A DNA stretch of 59,513 nt. It comes from Gemmatimonas sp. GTDB lineage: Bacteria > Gemmatimonadota > Gemmatimonadetes > Gemmatimonadales > Gemmatimonadaceae. The stretch covers positions 1 to 59,513 of the forward strand of contig PNKL01000015.1 in the NCBI GenBank assembly GCA_013822425.1, in the 5' to 3' direction. Each line of letters begins with the position of its first letter. Within the stretch, counting starts at the first letter, position 1. Both the position numbers and the translations under genes were made by a program. The notes under the pieces were generated by a model. That model saw only the letters and a program-made list of their open reading frames with translations. It did no database searches and was not told the origin of the DNA. Shown here in pieces: positions 47,899-56,495 of this stretch.

Positions 47899-50123
47899 GT
47901 GCTACGAATTTTCTAATCGGGCGAGGAGAACTACTGACGGCTGAGGTACCGCCGCCTAAGCGCATCGTCGAGAAAGCTGAGGTGTACGGCGTCACGGAGA
48001 CGAGAGATCGCTTGTCGCCACAGTTAGCTGCGGTGGTCGAGCAGATGGATCGCCTACCCGACGGCGCGTGCCCGGAAAACCTCGCGGTGGCGAGAGTGGC
48101 AATCAACCCAAGCTATCTCGCAAAATCCTTCTTTCCTGGCCAGCTGCTTCGGCATGCGAACCTGGAATCGGTCGGCAGTCGTGCGATTAGACTCACGCCG
48201 CGGAAATGGTCCAAGAAGTCGACGCCGTGCGAGACCGCGACCGCCGAGCTATTTGTGGCGGGAAGCCGCTCCGCATTCCGCGCGCTTTCCGTGTGGATTA
48301 GTGAACTGAGCGAGACGGTGGATCTCAGCGCTGCGGTGGTCGATGCGACGCGCCTTGAGCGCGTCGCGCCGTTTCGACCGGAAGAACGAATTCGTGGCGA
48401 CACCATACCTGATGATGGATTCTATGAGGTCGGAATCCATCTGCTGCCCGGGCAGTTAGCGAACGTGATTCGCACGGGGTTCGAAAGTCTCGCGCAGTCA
48501 CTGGAAGTGCGACTTCACAGCAACCCGAGTTTCGAGGTCGGTAGTCTGTGGTTCCTGGTGGTCGAAGCGTCCGCAGCGAGGATCCGCAGCTTGGCTGAGT
48601 ATTCCTTCGTCCGCATCATCCGACCGTTGCCGCGTTTGCGCGGCCTGCTGCCCTCTCTTCGCCACGGCAGTGCGGTGAGTGTCACCTGCCAGCTGCCGCG
48701 TGTGGGAGCACTCTCGCTCGAGCCACGCGTTGCGATCCTGGACGGCGGCCTTCCTGACGAGCATCAGATCGCACCCTGGCTGCGTTCATACACGCGCCTC
48801 GATGCCTTGGCTCCGGACGACGAAGGATGCACAGCTCATGGCCTTGCCGTCACGTCTGCGTTCCTGTTTGGCCCCATCACGCCGGCGGGCCCGGCCCAGC
48901 GACCTTTCGCGCCGGTCGATCACCTGCGCGTATTGGATCGGAATAGTTCGCACGAGGATCCTCTCGAACTCTATAGGACGCTGGGCCATGTGGAGGAAGT
49001 GCTCCTGTCCCGACAATACGAGTTCATCAACCTGAGCCTCGGTCCGGCGCTACCGGTTGACGATACGGACGTACATGCGTGGACCTCCGTGATCGATGAG
49101 ATTCTCAGTGACGGCAACACGTTTCTTACGGTGGCGGCAGGTAACAATGGCGCACAGGACCGAGCCTCCGGTAACGCACGAATTCAGGTTCCGGCGGACT
49201 GCGTAAATGCTGTTGCTGTCGGAGCCGCGAACAGCACGACGTCGTTGTGGCGACGTGCCGACTATAGCGCGATGGGTCCGGGACGCAGTCCGGGTGTGGT
49301 AAAGCCAGACTTACTCGGCTTCGGCGGTGAGGGCGGCGAGTATTTCCATGTCTTGTCACCGGGAGCGAACCCGGAGCTGAGCGCGCAGCTGGGCACAAGC
49401 TTCTCAGCACCGCTTGTGCTTCGGAACGCAGTCGGTGTGCGGGCGGTGCTCGGACCATCGATGAGTCCCTTGGCGATCAAGGCATTGCTTGTGCATTCCG
49501 CGGAGACAGCAGGTCACCCAGCATCCGAAGTGGGATGGGGGCGAGTACCCGAGAGTCTCGATGCGATCATCGTTAGTCCGCCAGGGGTTGCGCGGGTTGT
49601 TTACCAAGGCGAGTTGCGACCGGGGAAGTATCTTCGTGCGAAAGTTCCGATGCCGGCGACAGGTATCCGAGGTTTGGTGACGTTGCGGGCAACGTTCTGT
49701 TTCGCGTCGCGGATCGACCCACAGGACACGGTAGCGTATACGAAAGCCGGCCTCCAAGTGACGTTGCGCCCCAACGTGGAGAGTGTTCGCGAGGGCGCCC
49801 AGAATGCGAAGACGAAGGCGTTTTTCGAGGAGACCCCATACGCGACAGAGCACACCCTTCGCGCAGACCATGGGAAATGGGAGACTGTTCTTCATGGTGA
49901 AAAGCGCATGCGTGGAAGTTCGCTTCACGAACCTGCGTTTGACGTGCACTACAATGCTCGCGATGGCGGTGGCCCGTCACACAGCGGCGAGAAGATCCCG
50001 TATGCGCTGGTGATCTCCCTTGAGGCCCCACAGCACGTAGATCTCTACGCCGAGATCTTAGCGGCCTATCCGCAGTTGCTTGTGCCAATTCGACCGCTAG
50101 TGCCGGTCCCGGTGCGCGTGTAG
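47895..50123 (+). CDS. S8 subtilisin-like serine peptidase of an IetAS-like pair
   Basis: 742 aa, with no signal peptide, so the protease is cytoplasmic. An N-terminal region of about 270 residues precedes the S8 domain. The triad is Asp283 (AILDGG), His315 (CTAHGLAV) and Ser502 (GTSFSAP), with Asn417 (AAGNN) as the oxyanion residue. A 200-residue C-terminal beta-rich region follows. A complete catalytic site in an intracellular protease coupled to an AAA ATPase implies controlled proteolysis, probably on an infection or plasmid signal. The trigger and substrate are unknown. Confidence 0.88.
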   Translation: MSATNFLIGRGELLTAEVPPPKRIVEKAEVYGVTETRDRLSPQLAAVVEQMDRLPDGACPENLAVARVAINPSYLAKSFFPGQLLRHANLESVGSRAIRLTPRKWSKKSTPCETATAELFVAGSRSAFRALSVWISELSETVDLSAAVVDATRLERVAPFRPEERIRGDTIPDDGFYEVGIHLLPGQLANVIRTGFESLAQSLEVRLHSNPSFEVGSLWFLVVEASAARIRSLAEYSFVRIIRPLPRLRGLLPSLRHGSAVSVTCQLPRVGALSLEPRVAILDGGLPDEHQIAPWLRSYTRLDALAPDDEGCTAHGLAVTSAFLFGPITPAGPAQRPFAPVDHLRVLDRNSSHEDPLELYRTLGHVEEVLLSRQYEFINLSLGPALPVDDTDVHAWTSVIDEILSDGNTFLTVAAGNNGAQDRASGNARIQVPADCVNAVAVGAANSTTSLWRRADYSAMGPGRSPGVVKPDLLGFGGEGGEYFHVLSPGANPELSAQLGTSFSAPLVLRNAVGVRAVLGPSMSPLAIKALLVHSAETAGHPASEVGWGRVPESLDAIIVSPPGVARVVYQGELRPGKYLRAKVPMPATGIRGLVTLRATFCFASRIDPQDTVAYTKAGLQVTLRPNVESVREGAQNAKTKAFFEETPYATEHTLRADHGKWETVLHGEKRMRGSSLHEPAFDVHYNARDGGGPSHSGEKIPYALVISLEAPQHVDLYAEILAAYPQLLVPIRPLVPVPVRV

Positions 50124-50407
50124 CAGGCGGTGTGGTTGTCTAGAATCAGGAGTGCCCGCACACTCCACGCGCCCGGGTGCGAGAAGTGACGCAGACCATG
50201 ATGCCGACCGAATGCGCGAAGCTCTGCTTCGTGTGCTTGCGGGCTACCGCACCGGCTTGCCACCTCGAAATCACTTGGCCTGCACTCTCAGAGCAACCGC
50301 TGGAAAGGGATTCCGTCGTATCCGCACGTGGCGCCTCCGCCGAGAGCTACCCTTGGACGAATTCTAGAGCATCCCACGAAATCCAGGCTCTCGGGCGCCG
50401 TCGGTTG

Positions 50408-51265
50408 TCACCTTGCAGCAATCCTAGCTAGTGCCTGCCGGTGCAGGCGCGACTCAATCCATGAGTACCACGCCAGTCCGACGAAGCTGAGCACGAACGG
50501 AGCGGCCATGGCGATGTCAGGATGTGATGCCCCGCCAAACACAATCACCGTCTTGTCGAGCGCGGCATAGCCCAACGCAAGCGCCAGCGCCAGTTTCAGG
50601 CGCCGCATTGCTAGGCCGGCTGCCGCGAGCGCCAAGAAGCCACTTCCCCCTGAAATCGAAGGTGACCATGCGCCCGCCTTGTGTGCCAAGAGCGCTCCAA
50701 CGACGGAGGCAGAGGCGCATGATAGTATGACCGCTCGATGACGATTTGCCCGCGCACGCTCATCGGCAATGAACGCGAACTTCGGCGCGCTGCCGATGAT
50801 GGCCAGTCCGCGAGCAAGACCAGAGAACCAAACGATGATTGCACCAATCACCGCCATGACGAAGAGGGACGACATCAAGGCGACGCCCGGGAGGCGCCCC
50901 TCATTGAGGAAGGTCGAGCCAGGAGCATTGCCGAATGTCCCAGAGAGCATCTGGGCGGCGACCCCCGTAAGCATCAAGAGCGATACCCCGATGATAAGAT
51001 CATTGGCATGTGCTCGATGGCTCGCGAACGTGCTCAGGCTTCCCAGTACCAATCCGACCGCGAGCGCCGCCAGCAGACTGCCCGGTCCGGTAAGTGTCGG
51101 GCTGGTAGTCGCCGCGATTGCCGCTCCGAGACTCACAATGCCATCGAGCGCAATGGGAATACTGCCCACTCGCATCTGCAAGCTCGCCGTTGCCACAAGG
51201 AGGAATAAGACAGCCGCGTTTGCAGCGACGCCCTGGAACCAATCGGCCAAGATTGGCAAGGTCAC
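50408..51265 (-). CDS. BMP-type ABC transporter permease 2
   Basis: 285 aa from GTG 51265, overlapping the stop of permease 1 (GTGA). Eight or so hydrophobic helices and the IPIALDGIVSLGAAIAA, GSLLAALAVGLVLGSL and NDLIIGVSLLMLTG segments match the second permease of simple-sugar/nucleoside importers of the BmpA/PnrA class. It closes a five-gene minus-strand cassette. The 284 bases after its stop (50124-50407) show no gene. Confidence 0.82.
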   Translation of the reverse strand: MTLPILADWFQGVAANAAVLFLLVATASLQMRVGSIPIALDGIVSLGAAIAATTSPTLTGPGSLLAALAVGLVLGSLSTFASHRAHANDLIIGVSLLMLTGVAAQMLSGTFGNAPGSTFLNEGRLPGVALMSSLFVMAVIGAIIVWFSGLARGLAIIGSAPKFAFIADERARANRHRAVILSCASASVVGALLAHKAGAWSPSISGGSGFLALAAAGLAMRRLKLALALALGYAALDKTVIVFGGASHPDIAMAAPFVLSFVGLAWYSWIESRLHRQALARIAAR

Positions 51266-52113
51266 TCTCGTGCTCCTGTCTTCGGTAACCAGAACAACGC
51301 TCCAACTGCCAGAACGACTCCGAGGCCAAGGGCATATGTGTAACTCGGCAATCCGAACTGAATACTGATCGCCGGTACCGCTAGGCGCGCCAGTGCGATT
51401 GCGACGCTGGCTGGAAAGAGCCACGTGAGCGACCTTGCAGATGCGATAGCCACGATCAGCCCCTCCAACGTCAAGAACTCATAGTCTCCGTACTGATACC
51501 GCATGCGCGAGCCAAGAAGGTCGGTGAGCGGCACAACCGCAATTGTAAGGCCGGCCCAGAGGAGCGCCCATGAGAAGACCTTCCGTCGGTGCTCGCCGTC
51601 AAGCGCATCAGGCGCCGCGTTCGCGATGATAGAAGCTCGCCCTAACGATGTGCGCCGTTCGATCGCGGGGGCCAGAACGCTCACGAGGAGCGCAAGGCCC
51701 GCGCTAGCCCAAGCAACGACTGGTGCCGGATAGGTGGAGCGTACCCATCCCGGAATGGGCGGTGATGCGACGAGCTGTGAACTTGCGTCGACCGGAAGCG
51801 CAGCCTTCAACAGGGGCTGCAGCGCGAGTGCGAGAATGAGGGAAGTGAGCACCGCACTCCGGTCGGATGTCGGTGCAGCCGCCTTGATTAGAAGAAGAAG
51901 GCAACAAGCAAGAAGGAAACTCGCGGCTCCTGCGAGAACTAAACAGTATCCAGCCGCTAGCATCATTGACGTCAACGCGGCCGAAAGCGCTATTTGGGCG
52001 CTCCACGCGAGATTCAGGACGCCGGCGCGCCGCAAGAGCTCAAGTGCCAAGCCGGATAACAGAAGCGTTGGCAGTGTATCTCGAAGTCCTAGAATCCAAG
52101 TATCAGATGCCAA
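51262..52113 (-). CDS. BMP-type ABC transporter permease 1
   Basis: 283 aa. The frame is closed by a TGA two codons before TTG 52113. No ATG or GTG occurs until far inside the first helices, so TTG is the likely start; it overlaps the ATPase gene by 11 bases and would depend on re-initiation. Multiple membrane helices and TSLILALALQPLLKAALP/RYQYGDYEFLTLEGLIVAIA segments match importer permeases of the nucleoside/simple sugar class. It is shorter than usual for this position (commonly about 350), perhaps lacking N-terminal helices. Confidence 0.78.
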   Translation of the reverse strand: MASDTWILGLRDTLPTLLLSGLALELLRRAGVLNLAWSAQIALSAALTSMMLAAGYCLVLAGAASFLLACCLLLLIKAAAPTSDRSAVLTSLILALALQPLLKAALPVDASSQLVASPPIPGWVRSTYPAPVVAWASAGLALLVSVLAPAIERRTSLGRASIIANAAPDALDGEHRRKVFSWALLWAGLTIAVVPLTDLLGSRMRYQYGDYEFLTLEGLIVAIASARSLTWLFPASVAIALARLAVPAISIQFGLPSYTYALGLGVVLAVGALFWLPKTGARE

Positions 52114-53473
52114 GGTAGGTCATCCATGCGGGATCGTCCTGTATCGTCTCAAAGGCAATCGAGGCTTGAATCCACGGGAAACTCGGGGGTGAGGCCGTCA
52201 GAATCAGCACCAATGACCCAGCGCGGGCAGCCTCGCAAAACAGCCCCGCCACCGTTTCCACGCCGCGATCATCCAAACCACGAAACGGTTCTTCAGCGAC
52301 GATGACCGCATGTGGGTCGAAGGACTCTCGAGAGATAACGAGGCGCTGCCGATTACCGCCCGAGAGGCAGTCCACCAACTCGTCGAGACTCTTCACTCCG
52401 CTCACACCCGCCCGTTCCGTGACGCGCTTCGCGAGCGCATCGATATCGCTGTGATGCAATAACCCGAACGGCCCACGAGCTGCGTGATGCCAACGATTAA
52501 TGACAGCATTGTCGCGAACTGAAAGGTTCGCTGCTAGTGATTTCTCTGAGGCATCTGCAGGGATTCGACAAATCGAGAATGAACGGACGTTTCCTCGCAG
52601 CCGGGCACGCGCGGTCTCCTCCCTGAGCAACGCTTCGCAGAAGGTGCGGAACGGGCGAGTCGGCGGCCCATGAAGCCAAGTGATCTCGCCGGATCGTGCA
52701 ACGGAATATTCAACATGCTCGGCGTTCGTAGTGACTGTTGCGAGAAGCATGTGGAACGAGCACTCGGTTACGGCCCGGCCTCTGCTTGGCGCTGTGGGCG
52801 TAGGCGACGGCTTCACATATGGGACGAGTCGTCCCGCTGCGAGACTATGGGTTCGACACACCGGCAGTGACTGTTGCGGATGCGCAATGGCGACAGCGTA
52901 TGCGCCTCGGCGCGACACCTCGTTGAGGAGGGCCCCCCAGACCTTTGCGGCGCGGATTGGGTCGAGGAAGCTCGTCGGCTCATCGAATACGAGAACCTTG
53001 CGCTCCTTGAGTAGCGCCGCTCCTACGATGGTGAGCTGAAGCTGGTCGGACGGGAGGTCGGCCAACCGATCATCTACGCTCACAGTCAGATCTACGTCGT
53101 AGCCTTGCCAAAGCTCGCGCACGCGGGACATCGCTCGAATCTGAGCGTGCCGATCGCCTCTCGTGCTCTGCATCGTCAACAGGTCGCCGAGTGACGCTTC
53201 GGTTATTCGAGGCAGGCACTGTGGTGCGACCGCAGCTAAATACGCCGGAATCTTCGGCACACTGACAAGAAGCGACTTCGCCGTCTGCAAAGAGAACGAT
53301 CCCCTGCGGGGAGTGAGACGCCCAGCACAGAGTTGTCCAAGCGTAGTCTTCCCAGCGCCATTCTCGCCGGTAATGACCACAAGTTCGCCTTCTTGCACGC
53401 TCAGGCAGACGTCCACGAGAAGGGGTTCGCCAGTCGCGGGGAACGCAAACTCGAGATTGCGCGCTTCAAACAT
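52103..53473 (-). CDS. Double ABC ATPase with one degenerate site
   Basis: 456 aa, two fused ABC domains as in RbsA/YufO-type importers but shortened. Domain 1 has a good Walker A (GENGAGKTT, 36-44) and Walker B (D164-E165), but its signature is lost (LADLPSDQ, 137-144). Domain 2 has lost Walker A (GPPTRPFRTF, 269-278) and has Glu-Glu where Asp-Glu is expected, but keeps an intact signature LSGGNRQ (370-376). Domain 1 nucleotide site plus domain 2 signature therefore form one working site; the other is dead. Confidence 0.85.
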   Translation of the reverse strand: MFEARNLEFAFPATGEPLLVDVCLSVQEGELVVITGENGAGKTTLGQLCAGRLTPRRGSFSLQTAKSLLVSVPKIPAYLAAVAPQCLPRITEASLGDLLTMQSTRGDRHAQIRAMSRVRELWQGYDVDLTVSVDDRLADLPSDQLQLTIVGAALLKERKVLVFDEPTSFLDPIRAAKVWGALLNEVSRRGAYAVAIAHPQQSLPVCRTHSLAAGRLVPYVKPSPTPTAPSRGRAVTECSFHMLLATVTTNAEHVEYSVARSGEITWLHGPPTRPFRTFCEALLREETARARLRGNVRSFSICRIPADASEKSLAANLSVRDNAVINRWHHAARGPFGLLHHSDIDALAKRVTERAGVSGVKSLDELVDCLSGGNRQRLVISRESFDPHAVIVAEEPFRGLDDRGVETVAGLFCEAARAGSLVLILTASPPSFPWIQASIAFETIQDDPAWMTYLGI

Positions 53474-53493
53474 GGCGCCTCCGCCACGGTGGG

Positions 53494-54411
53494 CTACTTC
53501 CTCGGTGCGGGAACCATGGCGGCGGACGACAGGGGGGTGAGTGCTACAGCCGAATCTGCCAAACCGAAGCTCAACGACTTGCCGCCAAGGCGTCCGACAC
53601 GCTGCCGTAAGTCAGTAACTCGCACGATCGCGACGTCGAGTCGCTTCAGCATGCTGGTAAGCACGGTCGATGGGGCAAGGTATCCCTGGTCCACGTCGAC
53701 GCCGATAGCCCAGACACCGCGCTCACGCGCCGCCTGAATGACACCGTTGCCAGATGTGCCCGCGGCATGATAGAGAACATCAGCCCCAGCCGCGATAGCA
53801 GAAAGAGCAACTTCTCGTCCTCGAACGGGGTCGGTAAAGGCACTGCCACCTGTTCCAAGGAAGTAACTAGCGAGGTTGACGTCCGAGGCGGCATCGCGGA
53901 TCCCAGCGGCAAAGCCATCGCGAAATTCGCGGATGACGGGAATGTCCATGCCGCCGATAAACGCAACATGCCGGGTGCGCGTTGCCTGAGCGGCTACGTG
54001 TCCCGCAAGGCGAGAACCCTCAAACGCCAAGAACTTCACCGACGTCACGTTCGGTGCAGCGCTGAATGAGCCGTCCAAGATCACAAAGTCGATACCGGGA
54101 TACTTAGGCGCTGTGCGCTTGACTGGTTCTTCGTAGAGAAAACCGACGCAGAAAACCACCGCCGGTCGCCGGGCGGCCAGCGCCTCCAAGCCTCGCGAGT
54201 AGTCTTCCATGGAACTGGGTTCGTACTCATCCACGACTACGCCGCGACTCTTCAATACCCCAACCGCGCCGGACGCCGCGTCATTGTAGGAGCGGTCGCC
54301 TTTTCCTCCGAGGGCGTAAGCGAGAGCAACATGCTCCTTCGATGTTGGTGACCGCGCGCACGCAGACCCGATTACGATGAACAGAGATAGCGACCAGACG
54401 AGTTTGGACAT
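53494..54411 (-). CDS. BMP/PnrA-family substrate-binding lipoprotein
   Basis: 305 aa from ATG 54411; a GTG three codons upstream is possible. The lipobox (VIGSAC) marks it as membrane-anchored. BMP-family signatures: ALGGKGDRSYNDAASG at the ligand entrance, AFIGGMDIPVIREFRDGF, and VLYHAAGTSGNGVIQAARERG with WAIGVDVDQ. Characterised relatives (PnrA, BmpA, Med) bind purine nucleosides. It stands directly upstream of its ATPase and permeases, and 6 bases behind the unknown membrane protein's stop. Confidence 0.9.
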   Translation of the reverse strand: MSKLVWSLSLFIVIGSACARSPTSKEHVALAYALGGKGDRSYNDAASGAVGVLKSRGVVVDEYEPSSMEDYSRGLEALAARRPAVVFCVGFLYEEPVKRTAPKYPGIDFVILDGSFSAAPNVTSVKFLAFEGSRLAGHVAAQATRTRHVAFIGGMDIPVIREFRDGFAAGIRDAASDVNLASYFLGTGGSAFTDPVRGREVALSAIAAGADVLYHAAGTSGNGVIQAARERGVWAIGVDVDQGYLAPSTVLTSMLKRLDVAIVRVTDLRQRVGRLGGKSLSFGLADSAVALTPLSSAAMVPAPRK

Positions 54412-54426
54412 AATGGGCACTCGTTG

Positions 54427-55701
54427 TTACTCAGGTTTCCTAAAGGCACGCAGTCGCATGCCCAAGTTCTCTCGAGCGGCACGCAGGCGCATTCGCGCGC
54501 TTCCTGGGGTGATCACGAAGTAGACGATCAAGAAGAGGACAGCTGTTACGGCTGCTACGACTCCGCGATGGAGCTTATCGGGGACCAGCTTGTCGAGAGT
54601 CAGTGCAAGGAACATAGTGAAGGTGGCGATGGCCAATTCGCGGCTACGAACGAGACGCTCGTCCTTTGTGCGCAACGAGAAGAAGAGATTCTGATCATCA
54701 GCTTCGAAAGTCGCTACCTTCGCCAATTCGTACTGGAGACCTGGCCAATATGGTACAGAGTCTGGCGATACCCGAGCCCATTCCTCAGGCTCACGAATCA
54801 GGTGCGGACTCCTCACGAGCGGAGGTACAGCTTCGATGATGGAATGGGAGTCTGGGATTCGGGGGAAGTAGTTCAACTTCGCTTGGCCAGCAGCCTCACC
54901 ATGCACCGCAATGTGAAGAGAAAACGGAGTCTCGTCAAAGTGCTCGACAAAGTACATTGGGGCTCTGGCACTTTCGCTGTCCTTGCGCCAAGCGCAAGAC
55001 CACCAGAAGCTGACCGCTTCTTGCTTGCGAAGCTGATACGCCGGAACGACTTCGATAGAGTTACGACTGCCAGCCAACAAAGTTGGTTGCAGCGTTATCT
55101 CAACCTCCTCCTCCTTCTTGCGCTCCGAGCTTCCAGAGAAACTACACGGATAGCAAGTCCGTTGATCAGTTGGTAGATGCACGACGGACTGGCGCCTGAT
55201 GGCGACTGTCCCCGGCCAAACATCATTGTCTTCTACGACGCGAGCCGCTCGAATATGGCTTAGTGACTCCTTCAAACGAGGCGCATTCGCGGGCGTGGTC
55301 AGCCTCGTTGAAGTTGCGCCATATGCAGCCGGCAGGGGATCTCTGCCTTGTGTCGTGGGATAGAAGAAATGCGAGTAAATGTCCCTGTTCAAGGACAGAC
55401 TTGCCACTACATTTCGCTGTGGTCTGCCCTCGGCAGCGAGTAGAAGTGGCGAACAATCGAGAGAGAGCTCAGTAACTTCGCCGGCGAATGCGCTTTGAGG
55501 TGTGAGTTGGATGACAACCGTTGGTGGGTCGAGGTAACCGTCTGCGTCGTGTCCTATGACGAACTCGATGTATACCGGCACGATTCCTGCACTCCGGGCG
55601 ACCAGTCCCTTCGACGGCAAGACCGGATTTACAGTCAGTTCAAGGAGTCGGTAACCCTTCGGTTCAATCTGGACATGCAATCGCGGTACGAGGGTTAGCA
55701 T
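54427..55701 (-). CDS. Unknown protein, 424 aa, with two C-terminal membrane helices
   Basis: Not recognised. Residues 1-320 look like a mostly beta-strand soluble region (VQIEPKGYRLLELTVNPVLP, PPTVVIQLTPQSAF, PFSLHIAVHGEA). Two hydrophobic helices (about 358-372 and 380-398) and a basic cytoplasmic tail (SARMRLRAARENLGMRLRAF) follow. There is no signal peptide, so the large N-terminal part is probably cytoplasmic. It is the first gene of the BMP-ABC cassette, only 6 bases from the binding protein, so it is likely co-transcribed. Signal-sensing or transporter gating are guesses. Confidence 0.72.
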   Translation of the reverse strand: MLTLVPRLHVQIEPKGYRLLELTVNPVLPSKGLVARSAGIVPVYIEFVIGHDADGYLDPPTVVIQLTPQSAFAGEVTELSLDCSPLLLAAEGRPQRNVVASLSLNRDIYSHFFYPTTQGRDPLPAAYGATSTRLTTPANAPRLKESLSHIRAARVVEDNDVWPGTVAIRRQSVVHLPTDQRTCYPCSFSGSSERKKEEEVEITLQPTLLAGSRNSIEVVPAYQLRKQEAVSFWWSCAWRKDSESARAPMYFVEHFDETPFSLHIAVHGEAAGQAKLNYFPRIPDSHSIIEAVPPLVRSPHLIREPEEWARVSPDSVPYWPGLQYELAKVATFEADDQNLFFSLRTKDERLVRSRELAIATFTMFLALTLDKLVPDKLHRGVVAAVTAVLFLIVYFVITPGSARMRLRAARENLGMRLRAFRKPE

Positions 55702-55710
55702 CGTCTTGCC

Positions 55711-55730
55711 TCGACTGAAGTCAGTGTCGA
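55711..55730. promoter_or_regulatory. Inverted repeat in a divergent promoter gap
   Basis: ACTGA-AG-TCAGT inside TCGACTGAAGTCAGTGTCGA, in the 56-base gap between the unknown membrane protein and the divergent methyltransferase gene. A shared operator is plausible. Confidence 0.4.
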
Positions 55731-55757
55731 CAATTCTTAGTGCGAGGGGCGTTCATA

Positions 55758-56483
55758 ATGAGTCGGTATAATCGACACAGCACGGTAGCGCCCTATCTAC
55801 GCAAGGTCCGTCGGCACAAGTCGCCTTATCTGATAGACGTTCGAGGCATCCCAATCTGGGTGTTGCCTCGTGTCATGTCACCGAAATACGACTGGACGTC
55901 CGGATTCACGCTTGATGTGTTGCCCTCCCAGGCCCGAAAGCGGGTACTGGAAATAGGAAGTGGATGCGGCGTTCTTGCCTGCGCCTGCGCGCTCGACGGT
56001 GCAACAGAGGTTGTCGCGACGGACATAAGCCCTATCGCCGTCGAGAATACGCTACTGAATCTTTGCCTTCTTGGCCAGTCGAAGCGAACGACGGTGATAC
56101 AGTCAGATGTCTTCGCGAACGTCACAGGGAGGTATGACACGGTCATCTTCGCCGCGCCATATCACGGCACGAAACCACGGTCGTGGCTGGAATACGGTGT
56201 CTCAGATTCTCGCTATCGGGCCCTTCGGAGCTTCTTGACTCGCGCCCGCGGCTTTCTCCGCCCGAGAGGGAGAATCTATCTTGGATTTAGCGATGTCGGT
56301 GACGAAGCGCTGCTCAACCGCCTGCTCCGGCAGGCGCGACTGGTGCGACGGGCTCTTTGGCAACGTCGCGCACATGGCTTCACGGCAATGCTAATCGAGT
56401 TGAGCCCCTCGTCGTACGCGCAAAAGCCTAACTCGCCCTGCACAGGCCCCAGCCTACTTCGGTCGTACCGATCTGCCGTTTAG
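55758..56483 (+). CDS. SAM-dependent methyltransferase (small-domain/RsmC-like)
   Basis: 241 aa from ATG 55758, 8 bases behind GAGGGG; a GTG upstream is weaker. Motif I is VLEIGSGCGVLACACA and the acidic ribose-binding residue is in VVATDISPIAVEN. FAAPYHG replaces the NPPY of N-methyltransferases, so target amino group and activity are uncertain. Length and layout resemble MTS-type enzymes that modify rRNA, proteins or small molecules. It lies 12 bases upstream of the RES gene on the same strand. Confidence 0.78.
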   Translation: MSRYNRHSTVAPYLRKVRRHKSPYLIDVRGIPIWVLPRVMSPKYDWTSGFTLDVLPSQARKRVLEIGSGCGVLACACALDGATEVVATDISPIAVENTLLNLCLLGQSKRTTVIQSDVFANVTGRYDTVIFAAPYHGTKPRSWLEYGVSDSRYRALRSFLTRARGFLRPRGRIYLGFSDVGDEALLNRLLRQARLVRRALWQRRAHGFTAMLIELSPSSYAQKPNSPCTGPSLLRSYRSAV

Positions 56484-56495
56484 GAGTCCCCACTC

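Noticed and set aside
50152-50431. Small plus-strand frames after the subtilase gene
   Set aside because: Two overlapping frames in the same bases with cysteine/arginine-rich, unlikely sequences and no support from context.
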